NCBI RefSeq assembly: GCF_000003815.2
Contig: NC_049997.1
Coordinates: 12,080,459-12,144,458, forward strand
Direction: 5' to 3'
Length of the DNA: 64,000 nucleotides
DNA from: Branchiostoma floridae
Lineage: Eukaryota; Chordata; Leptocardii; Amphioxiformes; Branchiostomatidae
The notes under the pieces are model-generated. The model saw only the letters and a program-made list of their open reading frames with translations, was not told the DNA's origin and did not search any database. Each line of letters starts with the position of its first letter. Positions within the stretch are counted from its first letter, which is position 1. A program made the translations under genes and the position numbers. Below, piece after piece: positions 1-13,989 of the stretch.

Positions 1-336
1 CATGACATTACCAGCCGACTTCAAAGCATTCCTCCCCCCACCACCCTCCCCCTCCTAGGCATGCAACACAGCTCTCAACAACTGTTTCTACAACTCTCGG
101 ACCTTCACAACAAAGCACGGCACCCAAACATCTCAATTAAAACGTGAGGTAATGATGTGGAGTTAAACAAGAGGAGCTCCTTGACCCCGCGGAGGTGAGC
201 GGTACTAGACTTTGGCTGGTCTGGTTAACGTTGGAGGCATTTCGCCAGTGGAGACAGGAACCACTTGAGAGTATGAGGCGTGGAAGGCCATGTGTGTCGT
301 TGAATTAATCATCAAACAAGCGCAGATTAAAGTATT
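1..336. other. Non-coding left edge
   Basis: No supported gene. The stretch is somewhat richer in G+C than the following sequence, with a pyrimidine-rich run near 30-58. I see no open frame with splice signals. Confidence 0.4.
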
Positions 337-905
337 GACACGAACTGGGCTTGTACAAGACTACTGTCTGGATGGTCTACAACCGTTTTCATAAACTGTC
401 AGTCCCTGAAGACATAATGACAGAAATGAAATTCTGCAGAAGGAAAATACAGCATAAAACCCCACCAGTCCAAATGGTCTGTACCTTAGAGTATAGACAT
501 GAACTGGGCTTGTACAAGACTACTGTCTGGATGGTCTACAACCGTTTTCATAAACTGTCAGTCCCTGAAGACATAACGCTAGTTTACCTTTATCCGCGGG
601 GTGACCCATATCCGGGATCCGTTGCTTTCAGAAATAGGTATTCAGGGATATCGTGTCGACGGATGAGAGTTAAAAACTACAATATTTTGAACATATTACA
701 ACTTGAAACCACTGTTCGTCCAGTTGATATCCCTTAATACCGTGTTGGTAAACACAACGAATATGGGTTACCCTGTGGATAAAGGTGAACTAGCGTTAAT
801 GGCAGAAATGAAATTCTGCAGAAGGAAAATACAGCATAAAGCTCCACCAGTCAAAATGGTCTGTACCTTAGAGTATAGACATGATGGGCTTGTGACTACT
901 GTCAA
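337..905. repeat. 159-bp tandem repeat, about 2.3 units, interrupted by a MITE
   Basis: The block starting GAACTGGGCTTGTACAAG at 342 recurs almost unchanged at 501, a period of 159 bp. The second half of the unit (AGAAATGAAATTCTGCAG at about 421) recurs at about 804, displaced by a 221-bp insertion at 576-796. A third, decayed start follows at about 882. The period is a multiple of three, so the long frame across it (351-737) repeats a 53-residue peptide. I take that as a by-product of the repeat, not a gene. Confidence 0.8.
576..796. mobile_element. MITE with about 36-bp TIRs and TA target duplication
   Basis: Terminal inverted repeats begin ACGCTAGTTTACCTTTATCC on the left; the right end is the near-perfect inverse (GGATAAAGGTGAACTAGCGT). 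TA flanks both sides (574-575, 797-798). The neighbouring repeat unit keeps the uninterrupted site at about 411-422 (ACATAATGACAG), so both empty and filled versions lie side by side. No transposase is encoded. The TA duplication fits Tc1/mariner-type mobilisation; the superfamily is inference. A diverged relative lies at 41936-42151. Confidence 0.85.
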
Positions 906-3900
906 TAATATGAGTACAAGTTGTGTTATACAGCCCACTTGTATTTTTGTATCGCCTAAATATGGGATGGGAACCATACACCAAGAATGGGGAAAAATTC
1001 TAAAAGTACCTAATTTTGAGGTTTCTTGGATGAGTTAAAGGTTAATGACCCCACTACATCTTTGACATTCCGCTAAGTGCACGACATGCTCCGGCGATGT
1101 AATGTACAAATGATGAAGAGGACAAACAAAATTTGCACCGAGCGAGATCAAGGGCTTCCGCTGGAAGTTTGGGGGGCAAACACTGGGCGAACAATGTCAC
1201 AACTATATACTGTGTGTTCGACTCACCAAAGACCTCCGGAATATTCTCGGAAATAAGGAAAACAATGATACATACGGATATATGGAATTGGTATAATAAC
1301 TATCTGTAACTAAGTAAGAGAAATGTGGATGTCATCCACAGGGGTTTTGATAGATGTCAAGCACGAGAGGAGCAATAAACTCTAATCTAAGCTCTATACA
1401 AAGCTGTGCCAATGTTGAAATTTCTTCTGATAAAAATCATAATTAGTTTGGTGTTAAACATGTTTGTTTGTAAGTTGTGTGACATTGACACAGACATTTA
1501 CATGTACTATACAAATGGGAAGTATGACTTGTGCGAATAGCAGGTATGGATGACTGTTAGTCTTCCATTATATACAATTTTATCCTATGTTTTACATCTT
1601 CTCGACAGACTTTCACTGAGGACAGATCTAGAACTTAAAAGAACATTTTACAGTGTGACTCTGTGACTCTGTGACTGTTAGCACTATTCAAAACTGCCAA
1701 CATATATAGTTGGCTTCACGTGATGCAAGGACAACAACACAATCTAGATGTCCTACATTGACACGTCTATCACGTGAAAGATTTGAACACGACAGCTCGC
1801 GTACCGTGTACTGTGACCGCCCTACCCCACATCTCTCTTTGAAGCTGAGTAACAGTCAAACAACTGTATTTGCAGTTGTTTCGCGGGGGCGACATACAGG
1901 TCAGAGGCAACAACTCTCACAGGTTACTGTAAAGGCGACATGAAGTATTTGGTTGTTTGATGCTACACGTAGTCAATGTACTAATGGCTAAGTGTTAATC
2001 ACAGCTATAAGGTTTACGTTCAGTTTTCCATACTATTTTCTGCATGATGCTCAGAGAATAAATAAAAAGTTATCATCAACATGTAATTAATATGCTCCTA
2101 AAATCATTATTGGTCTTACTTTATTACCAACTATGTATAACTGACTAAAATGTTTTAAAACACAGTACTTCCTTCCATCCTAAGACCACACTGACTTATT
2201 TTTCCCAGTTCTTGCACATTTGAAGTATTGATCAACGAAGCAGGAATTCAAGATTTTAACAGAGGGCTGTGTGTGTGTGTGTGTGTGTGTGTGTGGGGGG
2301 GGGTGATGGGAGTAGAAATCCGACTATATCCACTCCCTGAAACTGCACGTGCTTCTAATGTCTAAGCTCTATAACCAAATGTGAATAAGATATACAAAAA
2401 TGAAATAGATAAGATACTTTCTCATCAGACTGTTTTCATTTTGATCTTTCCCTTCATCAATATTTTTTTCCGAAGTTTGAGAACCAAAGAACTGCCCTAG
2501 GTGAGGCCTAATCATCTGCAAAGTTTACTCCACAACTCAAAGGTCAGTTTGAGTTCACGTCTGAAGAATAAGTGTGAATGCCTTTAGTCAACATGCGAAA
2601 CAACTCCGGTATGCTTTGTTCTTATCCACACAGTCTAGACGTTTGCAACCATTACATTATGTAAGATTTCAACATATATTTGACCTATAGAGCATTTATG
2701 CTGAGGACAGCCCTATGGGGCTACAGGTTAAAACAACATACATTTTGTGTGTATAACTATAATAATACAACTTGTAAGAGTCTGACAATGATTTGGTTAT
2801 TGGGAATTACATGACTTGGTTACTGGGACTTAGTTATCGCTACTTGGTCACAGATGTAAAAGTAAAATACAAAATTCCAAAATTGTAAAATTTATTGCTA
2901 TAGTGAGAGCATACATGTAGTTGAGACCTAGTTGTATCCACCTGGCAAAATGAAGCAAGTGCAAATGGCGGAGACTAAAAGCCACGTATATAGGATTTTC
3001 CATATCATGAAATGTGCCAATTTAAAGGAAAAGTAGATAAGAACATAGTTGCTCATCAACCAATCAGAAAGTTAATTGGATTTTACCAATAGGTGCTACA
3101 TGCATGGTTGTCTTTGACCTTGGAGTAAATCTGGTTGCAAACATAGGACCACTCCAAGCAGTTTACACGACTTCCATGAGAAAGCTAGAGCTCTGAGTTT
3201 TGGGCATTGGCCCTGCTCACATACATTGTGCGATCGTCCCTTGAATGCAAACTGAGGACACTCTTGGGATAATCAATGCATTGCTAAATTCAGGTTTCAG
3301 AAAAGGCGTGGCGGTCGGTTCTGTTTCAACTTTTTTTGAAAACTTGATGCCATCAAACGATTGTCCAATGATCTATCACGATGACTGTGACCGTACAATA
3401 AAGGAGCTTAAGACCAGGGTTTCAGGTCCCCTATTTAAGCTTCTTCGACTTTGAAGTAGGTGGGAACTTGAATCAGTGAAAGCTGCCTTGTACCTTCCAA
3501 GGATTACTAGACAAGTACTAAGTCTTATTACAGGACTGGTGTGCTTAGTCTGGAAGTTTCCTGACTAAGCAGAGATAACTAGACCTTTGCCTGACCCGGC
3601 ACGCTAAACCTTGGCTTCGTTAAGGTGACAACACGACGATTTCATCACGAAGCTTTATCCCAGAATGGAAACACGGACAAAACCTCACGCGCTGACCAAC
3701 GTTTGCTCGCCGGATTAAGCACCAATACTGGACCCCATTAATCAGACCGTGTTCTAAGGAGTTTTGTTTGGGTGTATCCTCGATCTAAATTAAACAGTGA
3801 CCAGTACGGACTGACCTGCGCCGTGTTTGCCTCTCGCATACCTACAGACAAAACACCACGAAAAGCACATACCCGCCAAACGACCGAACGTAGACGGAGC

Positions 3901-5820
3901 ATTGTGTAACCTAGCAACTGGGGTGGGCTCTTTTCATCCCTTCAAGACATCGCATTGAGGAAACCCTGTCACTCTCTCATTGTTCTGTACAGTGCAAGGT
4001 GTCGAGCCTTTATTACCTTATATAAACCACTCAATTGTGCACAATCGGATGTAGTAGGGGGAGGGGCGCAACAATCGGTCCCTTTGCAGAGCAAGATAGC
4101 ATTGATACATTGAAACTGTCACGCATGTACACAATACAAGAGAGGGCCCTATGTCTACAGTCTTCAATATACCTGTACTACCAAAGGAATCATCATAATT
4201 AAGCTACTTCCTAAAGTCCTTTCCAATTGGTTTGTCTTACGAATAGATCAGCAGAGACTTTGCAATCCGTTTCATTCACGATAAATGCAATGGTCTAATA
4301 GAAGATGCGCATTCTTCTTGTGCAGAACTAGTGAATGTTGTATTTATTAGTTACTGCTGACTTGCTAGGTGGGTACACCTTTTGGGTGGGTACCCTCTCC
4401 AGTGACGTAGTACAGATTTGCATGTGCGTCAAACTGGGGAGGGGCTTCCACATATAGATTGTTGCACTTACCAATTTAAAACCCAGAGGGGTAACAGGTG
4501 CATTTATAGGCATGTACTTTTCCACAGCAACTTTGTTTCGTATTTGATAATATTTGTGAAAGAAAGCAAAATAGCCTAATGTTGCTATGATTTTGACAAT
4601 CTTGTCCAAATCAAGATTTGTTTCCAACGGAAAGAATCTGAAAAGGGTTATCACAGATTATGCAAGAGTGGAAGGAAAAGCAGTGATGGGGACCAATCAA
4701 ATACTTGCTCAGAGTTGCCATGGTAACAGGGTGTGCCATATAAGGAGATGACAGTTATAAGAACATAGATGAAAGGTCATCAGTCGAAGCTTGTAAAGGT
4801 ATGAATGGACGTCACCATGTTTGGGAAGGTGTCTTTCTTTTTTATTACCCGGAAGCAGGCGTAACTTCACAATGCCCATCCCACTAGAGCTTTGAAGTAT
4901 CAGCTCTAGTCCTCCGATTGGTCAGTGTTGTTACGAATGTACACTTTGTAGGCGTGTGCTGGTCAGAAAGCGTGGTAAGGAGAATCGAAGAATAAATCAC
5001 GGCCAATGAGAGGGTAGGGATGGTTATTGCGAGTTTAGACGGAGCACACACACACGATTACTTATTAAAACATGAACAGTGGATGTTTGAATGGGAGAGG
5101 CTTGCAGAAAAATGCTTTGATCTTGCCGAGTACCAAAGTGCAGTGTTTTCATTTTAGTATAAAACAATCTAACACCACTTTTAAAAACTGAAACATTGAT
5201 GAAAAGTATATCGAGATATCCTTGAATTGTCGGCTTTCTTGTTTTGTGCGAAAGTGTGGCAAAGCAATGGGAAACTTTTAGAAATCCCGAAAGTACTGCA
5301 ATTTGTTAGATACAACAGAATCAAACCAGGGCCCCTGTTCACAAAGAAGATAATCTTTTCCGCCAACATCCTATGTTTTGATTACTTGTTTAGAGTGCAA
5401 ATTTATGACAAGGTTGATTAAAGATGCTAATAGAAGTGATCTGATTGGAGATGGTAAAGTGTTGGGAAGGTCTACAATGGCGGTGTTGACTAAAGACACA
5501 CATGTCTGTGTGTTCAGGCACTAAACAAAGAGTAGGCGAGATACCTGTGGCGCACAGGTGACTGCACTGTATCCAGGCACTTTTTTTATGACATATCTGG
5601 AACAGCTCCCTCTATCAGTAACGATCTGTACTGCAACTAAGATATCTGAACAATATGACCTTTAATTTTTTTACTAAGCATCTCTATATGACCAAATGGA
5701 AGGGGAGAAAATGTGGGGAGATTTTATTATGTAACATATTAAATATAAGCAACATTAGAAGTCTCTTGTACTTTTCTTGGAAAATCAATTTCTTAGTAAC
5801 ACAGTTTAAAGGACACTTAC
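906..5820. other. Non-coding sequence left of (and probably inside) the minus-strand gene
   Basis: No exon could be supported. It holds a GT microsatellite (2270-2303), a GC-richer island at about 3580-3990, and an isolated 69-codon plus-strand frame at 3245-3454 that I do not recognise and do not call. The minus-strand gene whose exons lie at 5821-7330 should continue through here or beyond the window, but no next exon was found. Confidence 0.4.
2270..2303. repeat. (GT)n microsatellite ending in a G run
   Basis: A run of about a dozen GT dinucleotides followed directly by a run of G. Confidence 0.9.
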
Positions 5821-7330
5821 CTGGGTGATGTCACTGAAGATGGGTTCCTGTAGACTGGTAGACAGCGTGGTAGAACTCTGGGCCCATGCAGTCTTCTCTT
5901 CAAACTTGAACTCTGCTATCAACTGCAGAATAAAAGTGATTTTTGTCAAAGATAAAAAAGAAATTACTGAACATTCAGGTTGACTGTTTGGAACAAACAA
6001 AGCTCTCAAGATGGGAAATATTGTGTGGTCTGAACATCATTTCCAAATCAATATTTTCCAGTCAAAAGCTAAACATTAAATTTCATCATACATTTTTCTG
6101 CCAGTATATAAAGTATCACTGAGCACATCTAGACTTAATTTTCCTTCGCTATATTATAGTATCAATATTACTGGTCCATGTCTTGTCTAATAGTATGATG
6201 CAAAAATGTCATCAAAATATTAGTACAATCTGTACACACATGACATGAGAAGCCCAGATAGTCTCGTTTTCAATGGAAAATATCTCGAAAGGCGAAAAAG
6301 CAAGGTTAGGGCAATCAAGCAATGGGACAGACATCTACACCAATTACCAAATTCCACTGATCCAAGATAAACTGTCCCTCACTCAATTACTCATTCACTC
6401 CAGTTGTCATTTCCTCAAACTGACACCTCTGCCTGGGGTCAGATTTCTTTCAAGTGTCGGGCAAAACAATTGCTGACATACCTGCAGAGCAGGGATGCAG
6501 TCCTGCACCTGCCACACAGACACACCTACACAGCCTTACATGTACATTTTACAACAAGCTGTGATTTTCTTCCTTAGAGTTCAAACTTATGTCGGAAGGC
6601 AGTTACTCAAGCTACTGGATATGATTTTCAAAAAAGACATTTTGGATAACATCCATGATCTTTTGTCAGTGACACTGAAGAGATCTCATTGGAGAGCAGA
6701 TTTTTATATCCTAGCTATGAATTGATAATACACAAAGTGGAGCAAGACAATCTCAGTCAAACTTGTACAAGTGACCACCTTTTAATAAAGACCACCTGTC
6801 CATAGAAACCAGATTTTATTGGTACCCTGAATGGTTTTCTTGGACAGTTTTGAGTATACTAAACAGGTTTTCTAAATGAGCTCTCATAGCAGATTCTGCC
6901 AAAAATGTGGAAAATTCAGACAAACCATTACTGGCTATGTGAGTCTACAGGTGGTTATAGTCTCCAACTATCTTCTCTGACCATAACGTTCCTCAGGAAG
7001 CCTTATTACAATGCACTATTTTCATCACAATTCTATTTTCAAAGACCTCACAAAATCACATGATGAATCATTGCAGATGTTAGAATGTTTCAGCATGAAC
7101 GAGAAAACATTGCACAAGATAAGCCTCTAATACTCCATTGACTTGGTGTCTCCCTGATTCCCTACCACAGATTGGTATGTTAATGTGACAACACCCCTCG
7201 CCTCGGGAGGGGGGCAAACAATTGGTGTCTTGAGGCAAAACACGGACGACAGGTGTTCGCGTGTCTGTCTCACCTTGGCACGCGACTGCACACCAATCAC
7301 TTCAGCCACAAGTATGTAAGAAAACGCCAT
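5821..7330 (-). CDS. Unidentified gene, first three coding exons (5' part only)
   Basis: Three minus-strand exons join in phase 0: 7330-7274 (19 codons, from ATG to donor AAG|GTGAGA), 6508-6482 (27 nt, acceptor GGCAG, donor CAG|GTATGT) and 5922-5821 (34 codons, acceptor CTGCAG, donor CAG|GTAAGT). The peptide starts MAFSYILVAEVIGVQSRAK and continues into VQDCIPALQ, LIAEFKFEEKTAW and QEPIFSDITQ. All three internal junctions have good consensus and keep the frame, which is the main evidence that this is a real gene. I do not recognise the product. Short hydrophobic strands alternating with polar turns would suit the start of a beta-rich domain such as C2, but that is a guess. The 3' part was not found. 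Confidence 0.55.
6482..6508 (-). CDS. 27-nt micro-exon of the unidentified gene
   Basis: It encodes VQDCIPALQ between acceptor TGTGTGGCAG and donor CAG|GTATGTC. At nine codons it is far below normal exon size, but both splice sites are strong and phase is 0 on both sides, so skipping it would also keep the frame. Confidence 0.5.
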
Positions 7331-8825
7331 GTCAGGTCACTCAACTTAACCACTAAACATTGCTGTAACAAACTACATGTCTAGAAATCAGGAAAAATTT
7401 ACACTGAAATTAATCACAGATCTTTAGGATGCTATTGTAGATAACATCGGACGGATCATCCAATAGTATCCTTCAGAACAGCTGTCAATCTCCTGCCTAG
7501 CAACCAAGCAAAGGTGTGAGCTAAAAATAGAATGTTGCATTCTCTACTATCAACTGTAATGTGGTTGACTTGTTTCAACTGTGCAGTTATACAGGGTGAA
7601 GTCGGAAGGTTCATTTTTTTTACTTTGATGATTTCGGATATCCTACAACTAAATTTTTCTATTGACAGTTTTTATCATTGCCATCACGTAAGGAATTGCC
7701 TTAAACATGAACTATAATGGTAGAATTGTACTGAACATTCTCAAGGTTGTTTCCTTTAATGTGACATTTTGGGTACTACATACTCTATATATTAGCTTCT
7801 TTTGGCCATGTTCTTAAATAACAAAGTCTGTGGCAATACAGTGTAGTTTTCAAATTTATTTGCTTAAGTTTGCATTAGATTAATAAATGCAAAGTAATTT
7901 TTATGTGATCAAAGTAGAATTTTTATTTCTATTCTTCTGGAAAACAAGCTAAAACAACATTACCTGAGTATGCTTTTTTTCTTGTGCTATCCTGTGTTGA
8001 AATTTAGTTTTACTAGAGACCATTTTAGTGATCATTACGAACCATCCTCTCGATGATACATTGCTCCCCCCATTTTCACATGGGAAAATCATTAAGTCCT
8101 AGTTCAAAAGCCATCCACAAAGGACAGAGTATCATCCTGGGCCAATTAACTTGATAATTCCAAAACTTGGTGGGGTAGAAACCAAAGGATGCTCCTAATT
8201 GTCAAGTAATAGATCGTTAACCCAGCCCTTATTCAACCTTCTTGCCTTAACTTAACATCTTCAATAAACAGTGACTAATTGATCCTATTAACCATGTTAT
8301 GGTCTTGACACTTACGCTCTTTCAACTAGACACTGGGGAATATCAGAACACTTTCTTTTCTTTTTGTTCTAATGATCACTGGACACTTGGTGAGATAGTC
8401 AGAAAGTAATGAGTGGGGTGGTGGGGATAATGAGGAAGGGTGGGATTTCTTAACGAGGCATATCATGTACCGATCCTCATGGGAAAGTGCATTGGCATCC
8501 CCTGGCTTGTAAGTTGTAAGCCTTTAGTAATGGTACATTGATGTATTTCACAGATATTTGCCTTGAAATAATTCATTGAAAAAAGTAATGTACTATCTCC
8601 CATTTTAGAGAAATACTGGAAAAATTCCAATAAAACAAGTTAAATGCCCTTTTCCTTCAGACAATGTCTTGTACGAAAGATTTATTTACAACCGACTTCT
8701 ACTAATTTTGTTCATAAACAAACATCAGATAACAAATATCTTCCTTGGCAAAAGTACAGGTAAACTTTAAGATTCCTGTACAGTCTTTGACAGATGATTC
8801 TGGATTCCCCCAGACAAAAAAAAAA
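7331..8825. other. Upstream region of the unidentified gene; no gene seen
   Basis: It should contain the promoter of the minus-strand gene starting at 7330, but I see no TATA box or other clear core element. The rest is AT-rich with no supportable exon. Confidence 0.35.
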
Positions 8826-9290
8826 CACTTGCAAGACCACTTCTTTTTTTTCTTCCACCTTCGATGCCTGAATTTCACCAAGGAGCTTTGATTTCACATA
8901 GTAATGAACAGGTAAAAATAACCACCTTTTAGACAGTAGTAAAAAAAAAGAGTTATAGACACCCAATAACACAAAAACAATCGCAAGACTAACTTATTCC
9001 ACCCTCTATGCCCCAAAAAAGCCTGGTGCTTCAGTTTTAGTGTCTTCTGTAATTCCGCTAACTCTTTGAATTTCATATACTAATGAACCGGTAGAAAAAA
9101 AGACCTCTAGACACCCAAAAACACTTGCAAGACCACTTCTTCCACCCCCAACGCCCCCCCCCCAAAAAAAACCCCTGGTGCTTCAGTTTTAGTGTCTTCT
9201 GTAATTCCGCTAACTCTTTGAATAGTGAATCGGTAGAAAAAAAGACCTCTAGACACCCAAAAACACTTGCACAACCACTTCTTCCACTCA
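8826..9290. repeat. Tandem repeat, about 145-bp unit, four diverged copies
   Basis: The landmark GCAAGACCACTTCTT recurs in diverged form at 8831, 8983, 9127 and 9269 (spacings 152, 144, 142). The most alike copies also share TCTTCTGTAATTCCGC followed by TAACTCTTTGAAT. Units contain A and C homopolymer runs that account for the length differences. The first unit is the most decayed. Confidence 0.8.
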
Positions 9291-12200
9291 CTCTATGAGT
9301 GTTAGAGAACAGGGTGCTTCAGCTGTTCGGGGGCCACACAGAGACTAAACAAGCCCCCGATCTAACCTTGGAGAGATCAGTGGGCTGCCTCGGCACCTCC
9401 ACGCACAAAGACATCAAAGGTGTCTGCTGACATTTGCCCACGTGCCCGGCACGCCCCGAGGCCCGCCCGCGCCCTGAAAGGCTCCGTCATTAGAACGGCA
9501 GGTGATACTTTAGAGACTCATTGGGCTGGAGGAGTATATATCTTCCACACAGTGTGGCCATTGTGAGGGGAGAAAAGGCCATATAACAAAGGACCCCCGT
9601 GAACGCCACGTGCCATGGGGAATATAAGTGTGGTAATTTCCGAGTCTCGGGAAGCCACGCTACGACCTTACGTAGAAGAATGTATGGAAAGATGCCTTTG
9701 CATGGAAAATGGGAGATTCCATCAAATTCTGAAATCACAAGTCTTCGTACAGTACTAGTAATTAAATAACTCTACCTTCAAAAAATGGATCTAAAATTGT
9801 AACCCATATTCAACTTCACTTAAGTCATTATGATAGTACACTTTATATTTAGCCTAAGATATAGTTAGTTCTTCCACAAGGATTGAATAACTGAGACTGG
9901 AAAAAGTACAAAATTCCTTGACTGCTATGGAATTTTTCCTGGACATATGGCACCAAAATTCTTTTATGGTACGGTAGATCATTGGAAATTCATATATTTC
10001 ACTGCTGTCAAATACAAGAAAACTTTTCCTTCCACAACTGTTAAAAAAAACTGTGACAAGCCTGTGAGTGAAGCCAAACAAAAAGTCAATGTGTATCATG
10101 TTTGACACAGCAAGAACCTAAAAACGTTTAAAAAATCGAAAACTTTTACTCTGCAAACCTCGACATCTGACACACACGGTATCCTGCAGTGTCAAAATGT
10201 GGCTGTCAGAAAAGAAGACAAATTGGGCTGCATAAATTTCTTCACATACAAACAACAATTGAAAGAACAAAACTCACATTCTGCTGTCAGCTAACCAGTG
10301 TCTTCTACTGCTGAAACTTCTCTCTCTTCTCTCGTCTTCGAAAAATACTCCTAACTACCTTCTTTACAGTCTCGACCTACCCTAAGCTTCAACACACTGA
10401 AATGCCTGTACAAAAAATGCCCGTAGTGGTCTTTAAAAGACAGGCTAACCCCCATTAGATGACATAATGGTTTTGCCGGCCTATCCCGGGGCCGGGCGTG
10501 CGCTCGTCATTTTCCTTTGTTCCCACAACAGGTGGCCGAACAAAAGATGTTTCCAGATACCTAGGGGGTGGTCATGTTAATCAGGCATTGCTTGTGGCCA
10601 ACAATTACCTGCTGAAATCCAGACCTCCGAACAGATTTGGTAATTTTCCTGTCTTTGCAGACTGGAGCTACGAAACAATGAATAAAAGCAAATTGTACCA
10701 ATTTTGTGGTCGTAAAAATGATGGGCATTCTCTCTTATTGAGAAAGTTTAGCCACAACGTTGATGGATGAAACCTGGTATATATAACAGAATTTCAAATA
10801 ACTTTAGAAGTGATAATTCTCTAGGGAGGATACATAGCTCTACATATATCATAAAGGCCTCATGTGAAAGTATGTCTAACAAAGGAATAAATATTATAAT
10901 GTTATCTTGGAACATGACTTGTGGATAATATACTACATGCACTAAAAGTTTTACCTGAAAAAAAATTGTGATATTTCTTCACAAAATGACAATAAAAACT
11001 TAAATTCTAAGTTTACATGCTCAAAACATCAAAACCAAAATTTAAATCAAAGCCTTTGTCTGCCTGGCTCCTTTGTCTAAGCTGTGATTTTGAGTTCAAA
11101 GTTATTTTGGCACCAAAGTATTTTGCTTGTGTTGACAACATGGAACCAACATAACTGTCATCATTATAAGCCCTATGTTTGTGTGTGCTCTGTGTCTGAA
11201 ATCCTTTCATGTCTCGGTGCTAGATTTATCTACAAAACTGATATGAATCACTTCTTTTTGCATCGGTGACCCTGACATAAATTATCGACCTTGAATTTGC
11301 TGAACAAAAGGCACAAGAACAAATGTCCGTCCATTGTTCAATAATTCTATGCAAAAAGAAACCTGAGAATTCTCATCTGTCAAATGAAATCTGTGAAAAA
11401 TTCATGCACAAAATAGAAGAGGTAAAAACTTGCACAAAACAGGGCTGAATATTATCAAAAGATAAATCTTTTCTAGAAAATATGAAAATCTCTCTATTCC
11501 AAAATATGTAAGATCTTAAAACTCACAAATTGAAAGCCTTAAAATGAAATAAGTATTAAAATCATAAATAAACCTTGAATGTAACAATTAAGTTATTTAG
11601 AGCTTAACATAATAATAAAAGTTTTTTTACAATCATAACCATGATGGAATTTCCACCCCCTTACTTATTATTATTAATGAAATTTTTTTCATTGTACTGT
11701 TCAAGTAATGCAGTCTTTGTGCTACAGTTGGGCTAACCACTCCCCATATGTCGTTATGCAGGAAAATAAATGGAAAGTAGCAGCGGATTGCGCGACAGCT
11801 GCCTTGCCGGCACTCGTGTGTGTAAACATGTGGTTATGGTGCGTACAGCACAGCACAGGTGAGAAAATATTCCAGGTGAGACAATGGGATTAAGGTATCC
11901 ATTCCACCACAAAGCCGGTAATACCTGTTTAACAATGTGCTAATGATCTATATAGAAATGTAAATGTGGACCATATAATCATGATACATTCAAACCTTTC
12001 TATAGTGACCATTCATGTAAGAGTGGATACAGAAGACAGGTGGTCAGTATATAGAAATAATTCTTGAGTCAATGAGAAAAATTATCCACGGGACCATCAA
12101 AAAATGGTTTTAATGGCCAGGTGGCCCTTGTGTAGAGGTGGTCACTTGTATCATCATAAGGACAGTACATGTCTATTACATAACATCACTTATTCTCAAA

Positions 12201-13989
12201 CATGCAGAAAGGGCACAGGCTGATGTAAGAAAATGATGGCATATAATTTGGTCTGACAATATAGAAGGATGAAATAAAAGGTGTAAATGTAGAGGAAAAT
12301 TGTTTGAAACAGTTTTCAACATTTCTTTGTGTACACACCAAAAGGGGAGAAGGCGCCTATATAGGCAAGGTTACAGACATACAAAATCATGGGTGGGCGT
12401 ATTTGTAAGTTCTTTGTCAACAAAAATACAGTAAAACTGCATAATAAATATAATTTTCCAACTAATTTGGTGTTTTGGAATACTGTTTACTAGCTCATGT
12501 TGTCTGGGACATTTAGACATTAAGGTCTTTTCTTTTGTACATTAAAACCCACAATTTAGTCCATGTGGCTATACAATACCTATTCCGTACAATACCTGGA
12601 TTACTCTTTCACCTGGTGAGGTTTTACAGCCTTATACCTGACAAAGGAAGGATTTGGAGTGGTAGAATTTTTGAGGCAATACCTCTGGGAGTAAATAGTG
12701 AAGATTTGTCCCATTGGTATGTCAGCTGCCTATGGAAAATTCCAACAGATGGGAGGATGTGGGTATGTTTGGATGAAAAGAAATTCCTTTACCTGTAAAG
12801 GCTATCAAACTTTGATGTCAGTACTTTGAATGGTCTCTGCCTGTACATAAATCATATGCAATTCAAATCAATAAAGCTAAGAAACTGATAGTAGAAGATT
12901 AATTAGTTTTTGCGTGTGCAGAATTCAGGCAAGAATATAGAAATGACTGAAGGTACAATTATGACTTGTATGAAAGTTTCAATTGCGAAATGACATGATG
13001 GGATACAGGCTATTTAAATACATGTGTATGTATTATAATGTATCACAAAGGACTGTATTGTATGGAGGTGTTGAATGTGGAATTCCAACCCACAAGCCAG
13101 AATGGATTTTAAGAAAAAAGACTGCAGGACATTAAGTTTCCTACAATTATGATTTAAACTACAGATATTCAGTCTAAAGCTATTAAATATGGCTGGAAAT
13201 CATGTTACCAAGATATGACCACAATGTCCATAATGATTTTAGAGTAATTTTTAAACGTATATTAGACATAGCATGCACGTAGCAAGCTAATAAACCGGTG
13301 GGTTTTTACCCTACCAAGTCAAGGAGGTTATCAAGTATTGCAACCATTGTATAGACACAACAATACAAAGAAAAGTCCGTCAACACGGGAGGTACAAAAT
13401 CAAACCATGACATTTAGCTCCTAGTGTTTTCCCAACACGGCACGTGCACGTCTAAGCGCACAGATTGTAACCTGTGTTTGTAGAGATGACATACGTGACA
13501 TTTAAGTTGAACCTATTATGATGTTGACTCAACACGGGCGAAACGTCAGGACGCTCAGGAAACGTAAACAAAGAAAAGACAGATGTCGCATGACATGCAT
13601 ACTTTAGCATATTATCCCACAAAGGAATTTCATGTCAAAACAGACAAATTGAATGTATTAAAAGTTGGGCAGGTGAAGGTGACAAAAACTTGGGGGTGGA
13701 AAAAGAACTTTGATACGAAATCATAAAAAAGCCTGGAAGAAAAAAATAACAGTCGTACAATGTTCCTAATAAGTCTCTACCAGACTGACTACGCTGCCTA
13801 TCATAGGGATATTATAGGGAGAATAATTTGCATTGAGAGTTATGCTACCATAGGAGTCATTCAGCCTAACTCCCCTGGCCAAATTCACAATTTTTTGCCG
13901 AATTCTATAATCCTCGTACCCCTGTTAAAGGGCATGGTGGAGACTACAATGTAGACTTTCCAGGTGGATGGATACAAATTTATTGTGCA

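Noticed and set aside
351-737. 128-codon frame with a repeated 53-residue peptide
   Set aside because: It is the translation of a 159-bp tandem repeat and runs into a MITE; no splice or family support.
3245-3454. 69-codon plus-strand frame starting MQTEDTLGIINALL
   Set aside because: No recognisable motif, no splice partners and isolated position; could be a repeat remnant.
10498-10767. 90-codon frame in a GC-richer island
   Set aside because: No ATG (starts on an alternative codon), no splice context and no similarity I recognise; the island looks regulatory rather than coding.
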